This document shows positions 56,789 to 64,000 of a stretch of 64,000 bases of DNA, one piece after another (the first letter of the stretch is position 1; each line of letters starts with the position of its first letter). The position numbers were made by a program, and so were the translations under genes. The stretch spans positions 19,543,475 through 19,607,474 of the forward strand of contig CM018696.1 in NCBI GenBank assembly GCA_009363875.1, in the 5' to 3' direction. The stretch comes from Mikania micrantha (lineage: Eukaryota > Streptophyta > Magnoliopsida > Asterales > Asteraceae). The notes beneath the pieces were generated by a model. The model made no database searches and had not been told where the DNA came from. It saw only the letters and a list, made by a program, of their open reading frames with translations.

Positions 56789-58200
56789 ATGCCGCCGAGA
56801 AGACCACCATCTGCGATACTGCCACCACCACCATAAGACTTGGCACCACACTCATCTACACCTTCACCTGCTGATTCTCCGCCACCACCTGCTCATGTAC
56901 TAGATCCTGCTACTATAGCACTGGCCACTATGCTGACCAGTCAATTGAGGGATGTGATTCCCAAAATGATGAACAAGATTAACACCAACAACAGCAACAA
57001 CAGCTACAACTCTTCGGGAGAAGGCAGTGGAAACACCCGCCATCATCAAGACTACTCCTACAAGAACTTTGTAGGTTGCAAGCCACCGAGCTTTAGTGGC
57101 AGTGAGGGTGCTGTCGGATTGATCCAATGGATCGAGAAGATGGAGACAACCCTAGAGATTAGCAAGTGTCCGGAACAGTATAGAGTGAAGTATGCTGCGG
57201 GTTCATTCCACAAGCGAGCGTTAACTTGGTGGAACGCTCAAGTATATACTAGAGGCAGGGATGAGGCTTTATCAATGCCTTGGGATGACTTCAAGGCCAT
57301 ACCGCGGGCAGAGTTTTGCCCAAGGAACGAAATCAAGAAGGTTGAGACTGAGTTACTCAATCTTGTTATGATTGGTGCTGGGCATTTGGCCTACAACACA
57401 AGATTTCATGAGCTAGCATCATTGGCACTGGATATAGTGCCAACACTGGAAAAGAGAATTGAGCGGTATATCGAGGGATTACCGGCTTGCATGCAAGGTT
57501 TGATTCTTTCTGCTCATCCAACAACCATGGAAATGGCTGTTACTCTGTCATCAACAATGACAAATGTGATGGTTGCCTCTGGTGCTCTCAAGAAAGAGGC
57601 TGACTCAGCCAAAGCTGGAACTTCAAGGAAGTCGGATAAAAGGCCGGCTAAGAAACAGAATGTGGGTAGAAATTTTGCTGCTACCACTCAAGCCCCAATG
57701 CTCAACCAACCACCACCATTGCAGATCAGAAGGCCCTACACTGGCACTGCACCTTTGTGCAACTCATGCCAGTATCATCATCTACCAAACATTCCGTGCA
57801 GACACTGCACCAACTGTGGGAAGTTTGGTCATCTGGTAGCCCAATGCAGGAGCCCGAGGGCTCAGAACAGAAACAACAACGCAGCCACTACTGCTGCTAT
57901 CGATACCAGGTAATGCTTCACTTGTGGTGAACCTGGACATTTCTAGTGGGATTGTCCTAAGAGATTTCAACAAAGGGCTCGAGCAGCAAGAGGATGAGCC
58001 TTTCAGATCGGAGCTGTTGATGCTCGACCGGACCTGAATGTGATCACGGGTACATTTCTCTTATATGACTACTATGCATCCATATTATTTGACACTGGTG
58101 CGGATCAGCGTTTTATCTCATCTGACTTTGCATGCCATCTTAATTATGTTGAGGAATTGTTAGACTCTCCTTACACTATTGAGATAGCAAACGACAACGA
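56789..58200 (+). pseudogene. gag: Gypsy Gag and protease
   Basis: ATG at 56789 opens MPPRRPPS, a usual gypsy gag start. A TAA at 56834-56836 interrupts codon 16, after which the same frame runs to TAA at 57911. The capsid domain (KPPSFSGSEGAVGLIQWIEK, ALTWWNAQV, RIERYIEGLP) spans about residues 90-260. A CCHC knuckle CTNCGKFGHLVAQC follows, and a second (CFTCGEPGHF..DC) is broken by TAG at 57944. TGA at 57995 precedes the protease site LFDTGADQRFIS near 58085. Four in-frame stops make it dead. Confidence 0.9.
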
Positions 58201-59994
58201 ATCACAGTAGACACGATACTTAGGAATTTCCCACTAACACTAGGCGATCACACATTTTTCATCGACTTGATACCGATGGAGCTGGGCAGTTTCGACATCA
58301 TCATCGGAATGGATTGGCTATCTCTTAATCGAGTTGAGTTCATCTGTTCCGAGAAATTACTACGCATTCAGTGGAGAACAATGAGATTTTGGAAATTCGT
58401 GGAGACCAAGCGAAACACAGTGTCAAGATAATATCGTGCATGAAGGCTCGCAGGTACCTCAGAAAACAATGCGTTGCATTCCTAGCTCACGTGATCGAGA
58501 AAGACAAGAAAGCAATCAAGATTCAAGATGTACCAATTGTGAAAGACTATGCGGACGTGTTTCCGGATGATCTACCGGGACTGCCACCGGAGAGATCGAT
58601 ATAATTCCGAATCGATTTGATTCCGGGAGCGACCCTGTAGCTAAGTCTCCTTATAGACTTGCACCATCAGAAATGCAGGAGTTGTCCAACCAATTACAAG
58701 AGCTACTCGACAAGGGATTCATCAGACCGAGTTTTACCCCGTGGGGAGCTCCGGTTCTTTTTTTAAGAAGAAGGATGGATCTTTCAGGATGTGCATTGAT
58801 TACAGAGAGCTCAACAAACTCACCATCAAGAATCGGTACCCATTACCGAGGATTGATGATTTGTTTGACCAATTACAGGGAGCACAATACTTTTCAAAGA
58901 TAGACTTGAGATCAGGTTATCATCATCTCCGGATTCAAGAGGAAGACATACCAAAGACGGTATTTCGTACCCGATACGGTCATTACGAGTTCATGGTGAT
59001 GCCATTCGGACTGACGAATGCACCGGTAGTGTTCATGGATTTGATGAACCGGGTGTGCAAGCCGTACTTAGATCAGTTTGTTATGGTCTTTATTGATGAT
59101 ATACTGATTTATTCAAAGAACAAGAAGGAACATGAGCAACACCTCAAAACAGTCTTGGAACTCCTGAAGGAGGAACGACTCTATGCCAAATTCTCCAAGT
59201 GTGAATTTTTGCTAAGAGAAGTTTAGTTTTTGGGTCACATGATTAACAGTAATGGTATTCATGTGGATCCAGCCAAGATTGAAGCAATCAAGAACTAGGA
59301 TGTGCCTACAACACCAACTGAGATCAGAGCATTTTTGGGATTGGTAGGTTATTATAGGAGATTCATTTCGAATTTCTCTAAGATAGCTTTTCCTCTCACC
59401 AAGCTCACACAAAAGACTGAACCTTTTGTGTGGACACAGAAACAAGAGGAGGCATTCCATACACTGAAATAAAGATTGTGCAATGCTCCAATCTTAACCC
59501 TCCTAGAAGGCAATGATGACTTTGTAGTTTACTGTGATGCTTCCCATCAGGGACTTGGATGTGTTTTGATGCAACGAGACGAAGTCATTGCTTACGTCTC
59601 AAGACAGCTGAAGATACATGAGAAGAACTACACAACACATGATCTAGAACTGGGAGCTGTTGTCTTTGCTTTAAAGATTTGGAGGCATTACCTGTACTGT
59701 ACCAAATGCACTATCTTCACAGATCACAAGAGTTTACAGCACATTTTTGATCAGAAGGAGCTTAACATGAGACAGAGACGTTGGGTTGAGCTCCTAAACG
59801 ATTACGATTGTGTGATCAAATACCATCCGGGCAAAGCAAATGTTGTTGCAGATGCTTTGAGTCGGAAGGAAAGAGTCAAACCCTTGCGCGTTCGAGCAAT
59901 GGGAATGATCGTGCAAACAAGTTTGAAAGAGCAAATCATTCGAGCACAACAAGAAGCAGTGGCAAGAGACAACTTGAAATGCGAGCTCGATTGT
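58201..59994 (+). pseudogene. pol: Gypsy RT and RNase H
   Basis: From 58201 to about 58740 the protease-RT linker (GLPPERS, then PYRLAPSEMQEL in another frame) shows stops and at least one small deletion near 58640. From 58741 one frame holds RT (RMCIDYRELNKLTIKNRYPL, FSKIDLRSGYHHLRI, FGLTNAP, FIDDILIYS as the YxDD-box equivalent). After TAG 59224, TAG 59296 and TAA 59470 the same frame gives RNase H (VYCDASHQGLGCVL, FTDHKSLQHIF, HPGKANVVADALSR). The frame is cut at 59994 by the solo LTR. Confidence 0.92.
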
Positions 59995-60643
59995 TGTAAC
60001 ATTTGTGCATATAGTCATGTAGTTGTAAACAGTGTTAGAACAGTGTCTGTTCAGTTTCAGTTCAATCAATGTGTTTCAGTATGTTCATAATGTGTGCTTG
60101 TGTGTTACAGGATCTTAGTAGTCAGAAAACAAGTATTTATTATTTATTTACAGTCAATTACACTAGGCAAGAGCAGTAACTGGTTATATCGAAACAGTGG
60201 TGGGCAGCGAGAGTGAGCCCTATACATATACTGCGTTCGGTGTAACAGGTTAGTGTTAGTGCGTAGTGTCGAGACGAATATTATGACATTTAATTAATTC
60301 AACCAAGATCGTAATCTGTAAGCGAGACTGAGTATAGTTATGGGTGACGATCCATAATAATACGAATGTTGAACTTATAATTACGATTAAACGACTTTAA
60401 ATATTTTAATACGATCGGAAAACGTACGCGATTGCGGGTATACACGTAAATTGTGAATGTTTAACGATCCGACAACACACGAAGAGTAAAAATAATTATA
60501 TTAATTATTTTATATTTTTACAATTTTGAAACTCATCATTTTAATGAGTTTAATAACTCTTTTTATTTTTAACCGCGTCAAATACGCGTTACGTTCCGGA
60601 AACGCGAACCGAGCGACCGAAACGAACCCGAACACTACCCGGG

Positions 60644-60652
60644 CTATAAAAG
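60644..60652 (+). promoter_or_regulatory. Solo LTR TATA box
   Basis: CTATAAAAG followed by a CT-rich leader (CTTTTCTCTCTCAAAC). Confidence 0.75.
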
Positions 60653-61059
60653 CCCTAAAGAAGGTCATTTCCTTCATAAAATTCAGCCAACAACCCCTTT
60701 TCTCTCTCAAACTCGCGAACCCTCTCTCTAACTAGAAAACCGAACTTCAAACGCGCGTATCTTCTTCGTTTCTCAACGGATTTTGGTGTTCTTGGTGTCC
60801 ACGCGAAGCTCTCGACGAACTCTACACGAAAGTACAAGAATATTGCAGTTTCATCCAGCCAATCTCGAGGTATGATCCAAGGAAGTTTCGGGAATTTAGG
60901 GTTTTGTGTGTGTCTTTGCTTAAACCCGATGGTTAGCTGGTCCTAGCACTCTCCTAGTTAATTTCGCAGCCATAGAAAGCTTTCTGGAGGTTTTATTAGC
61001 TTAAATCGTGGTCTAGATCCAGAGGTTGATGATGAAGATGATGTGGGTAACAGGTTCGG

Positions 61060-61600
61060 CAGCCAAACCCTTCTTCCTTAGTCGGCCGAACCCTTGTTAA
61101 CACAGCCAACATTGACGAACCCTGCATGGTTCGTGTGGGGTCTGCCAGCCGAACTATATGGGCTATCACGAGCCTCCCTGCCTTCGTCGAACCCTCCTAA
61201 GGCCACGAACCCAGATTGGCTCACGAACCCTTGGCCATCCTTAGCCGAAGCCTTCATGCATCCACGCACTCTTTTTGGCCGCGAACCCTTATGCAGTTGT
61301 CTAGCTTATGACGAACCCTACATGAAGATCCTTTCACGAACCGTGCATGGTTCGTGGCATGCACAGCGAACCAACATGAGCCGAACCCATGCCAACCAAC
61401 GAACCTAAGCCTTTGAAACTAAAGGGTTCGCTGCCCAAGTGGCAGCCCATGACTTTTCGGCCCAACCCAATCAAATTCCATTCGGCCCAATTGATTAGTT
61501 AGCTTCGGTCCACCTTAGGTTAAGCCCAACAAGACATGAGGCCCAACAATTCATTCATTTGGCCCACGAAATCCACTTTTGGCCCAATACTTAGCAATTG
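61060..61600. repeat. CGAACC and GGCCCAA arrays in the solo LTR
   Basis: GCCGAACCC/CGAACC units to about 61430, then GGCCCAA units to about 61600; same order as in the 5' LTR. Confidence 0.85.
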
Positions 61601-62744
61601 GCCCATTATTGAATTAAGTGGTCATGAACTCTAATTAAGGACCATTGGGGTTACATGGACTAAGGCCAATTGTTTTGGGTTCGACTTATAATACTTGTGA
61701 ATTGATCATGAATTGGTTAAGTTATAACTTAATAACAATCATGAAGATAAATTCACAATCACAAGACTTGAAAACAATTGAACATCTTTTCACAACAAAT
61801 GGTAATCAATGGCTCTCAAATTCTTGAACAAATATCATTTATGCATAAGAATTATGCATCAAAGAGCATTTCATAAGTTTCTTGGACCCATGATCAATCA
61901 AATGACTCAAAGCATAACATTCAAGTTTTCACAACAATCAAATCATGAGAACACAAGTCAATCAATGAATCAAGTTATACAATTATAAATCCTATATCTT
62001 ATGTATGATTACAATGTTATAGGAACAAGTTAGAAGTCCTGTTTGCTACTTGCTAACTGTTTTAGTTCAGAGTCTACTGCAGACAGGTGAGAACTTTAGC
62101 CCCTCTTTTACTGTTTTATAACTGTTTTGGGGTGGAACACGTGATCAAAACCGCTATTTCAATCTTGTTTCATTGCACAGTGTGTGTGCATTCATAAACA
62201 TTACAGGTTTATCCTATGAATCCAAGTGATTCTTCAACTGTTTAAGGAAATTGTCAACTGTTTTAAAGGAATTATTTACTATTAAATCCTTATTACTATA
62301 AAGGATTTTAAAATGTTTTCTTGAAATGTTTTATAACAGTTCTATTCAAATGTTCTTTTAAAGGATAAACATTTTTAAATAAATGATTTCATAAACCTTT
62401 CTTTTGTTATAAACCTTGTTGTTATACAAGGTCATCACATCATGGTATTCAAAACAAGTGGTTCACAACATGGTACTCAAATTCATTGGTTCAAAACATG
62501 GTATTCAAGTCAAGTTGTTCACATCATGGTATTCAAATCAAGAGATTCATTTCATGTTACATAAACAAAGGATTTAACTCGTGGAGTTAAATCCAGGTTT
62601 TCAATAAGACATTAACACATCCGGTTAAAGTAAGATTCAGAAAACATGGTGTCCATTGTTGTAAACAAACTTATAAACCCATCAAGTATCATATTCATTA
62701 GCGTTAGTACTGGGTGATCACAACAAGGGAAAGCGGACACATTG

Positions 62745-62883
62745 TTTCTTATCCAGGATGGAGTTAGCTTTTAAATTTGTTTTAAAAGCTAACTGCAGGT
62801 CTGGTGTCATGGTTTTCTTATCCAGGATGGAGTTGGCTTTTAAATTTGCTTTTAAAAGCCAACTGCAGGTCTGGTGTCATATG
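62745..62883. repeat. 69-bp tandem hairpin pair
   Basis: Two copies (62745 and 62814), each with 14-bp inverted arms. Copy 1 arms are AGTTAGCTTTTAAA/TTTAAAAGCTAACT; copy 2 arms are AGTTGGCTTTTAAA/TTTAAAAGCCAACT, so an A:T pair in one is a G:C pair in the other. Confidence 0.92.
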
Positions 62884-63469
62884 GTTATCAAAACTGCTGA
62901 CGTATTATCTAACTCCAAACGTGGTTTGGGACTTGATATTATCGGCTGTCGTGCGAACAGTGATTGGACTGTTTACACTCATTTTCTTACTTGATGTTAG
63001 TTTGGGTTGCAACTCATCCGTGTGAATCTTATGATGCTTTAACTTACCTATGTCTTATATCATATAACTCATGTTTACAAATGTTTAAACCTATTGTTCT
63101 CACCAACTACGTCTGTAGTTGACAGTTACTTTTCACGTGTTTCAGGTAATCAGGTTTAAGACATTCTCAGGGACAACTAAGGAGACCATTCTAAGATAGA
63201 ACAAGATGAAGAAACATGCTAGGATGGAATAGAAACTCACTAAATCCTAAATGTTTAATTGTCTTGTTTGGAGTCTTATTTTGTAAACTATATTTTGGGT
63301 CTGTAGTTGTCTTACTTTTGGTAGATAGATTGTCTGTAACTAATCAACTGTCTAAACATTATGAAATGTAGTAATCCATTGTGGTTGTTCTTATTCAATA
63401 CTTGTGCATGATTCAACTGATCATACGTCACCGCGCCGTGGATTCCGCACGCGGCGCAGGGGTGTGACA

Positions 63470-64000
63470 ATTGTGGAGCCGAGAAACACTTCAAGACAAA
63501 ACAAGATGGAGTTATCTATTATCTGGAGCGTGTTTGGATTCCAGCAGTAGATGAACTCAGAATACTAATTCTTGATGAGGCACACAAGACACGTTATTCA
63601 ATTCATCTTGGTGCCGATAAGATGTACCAATATCTTCGGTCGTTTTATTGGTGGCCGGGAATGAAGAAAGATGTTGCCACTTATGTTGGCAAATGCATCA
63701 CATGTGCCAAAGTCAAAGCCGAACACTAGAAACCTTCGGGTTTGCTGGAACAGTTAGAGATACCACAACAGAAGTGGGAACAAATAGCTATGGATTTCAT
63801 TACCAAGCTACCCCGCACTTCCAGCGGACACGATTCGCTTTGAGTCATCATTGATAGATCGACCAAGTCTGCACATTTCTTGCCGATCAGAGAAATGTAC
63901 AAGATGGAAAAACTAGCGAGACTTTATGTTGATGAAATAGTAGTACGGCACGGTGTGCCATTGTCTATTATTTCGGACCAGGACAGTCGATTTACTTCGC
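63470..64000 (+). pseudogene. pol: Gypsy integrase, 5' part, continues past window
   Basis: Resumes the pol frame after the TSD. It shows the HHCC zinc region (HKTRYSIHLGADKMYQYLR, then CITCAKVKAEH), stop TAG at 63727, the first catalytic Asp in WEQIAMDFITKLP, stop TGA at 63841, then KSAHFLPI and RHGVPLSIISDQDSRFTS with the second Asp. The window ends before the Glu. Confidence 0.9.

Larger units (their letters stand above)
59995..63469 (+). mobile_element. Solo LTR (3475 bp) of the same gypsy family
   Basis: Starts TGTAACATTTGTG, ends GGGGTGTGACA, with a perfect 5-bp TSD ATTGT at 59990-59994 and 63470-63474. No primer site, ORF or second LTR inside. Shares the layout of the 52400-56613 LTR, so a full element inserted and lost its interior by LTR recombination. 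Confidence 0.88.

Overview
The window looks like a retroelement-rich stretch of a eudicot nuclear genome, most likely Asteraceae. The evidence is AT-rich intergenic DNA, many nested transposons with intact target-site duplications (TSDs), and a plant NAC gene with introns. The Asteraceae assignment rests on recognising a protein family attached to Ty1-copia elements in composites, so it is an inference.

Layout. 1-12771 (minus): a large Ty1-copia element of Sirevirus type. It has a 5' LTR at 12135-12771, an initiator-Met tRNA primer site, gag, and a protease-integrase-RT-RNase H frame broken only by two small indels and one ochre codon. A separate third ORF of at least 1036 codons runs off the left edge; it is fully open and preceded by its own TATA, predicted leader intron and palindrome arrays. 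12772-30900: intergenic DNA packed with small elements, including two tRNA-type SINEs with TSDs, hAT elements (several with 8-bp TSDs, two nested), a CACTA-like element, a Harbinger-like TIR element, a 947-bp-spaced duplication, a GC hairpin cluster and a 30-bp retroposon scar. 30938-32274 (+): the only clear host gene, a three-exon NAC transcription factor of the NARS/NOR-like group (335 aa).

32300-41500: AT-rich DNA with an inverted pair of gypsy LTR fragments, a 54-bp-arm foldback element and a Harbinger-like element with TTA TSD. 41570-47606 (+): a Ty1-copia element with 175-bp LTRs identical except at the last base but a ruined interior, carrying a hAT MITE with perfect TSD. 48542-48830: a Harbinger-type MITE. 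50179-51237: part of a gypsy LTR, followed by a complete 626-bp Cassandra TRIM (51238-51863, minus) whose LTRs carry 5S rRNA sequence. About 52400 to 64000 (+): a Ty3-gypsy element with a roughly 4.2-kb 5' LTR, gag-pol with many nonsense codons, and a 3475-bp solo LTR of the same family (TSD ATTGT) inserted in pol.

The best lead is the copia third ORF. An array-TATA-leader-array-ATG layout built on the palindrome TCATTCGCCGAATGA occurs both at gag and at this ORF, suggesting an independently transcribed, spliced env-position gene. Other leads are short-motif arrays in the long LTRs, hairpins at LTR 3' ends, and a tandem hairpin pair with a compensatory base change.
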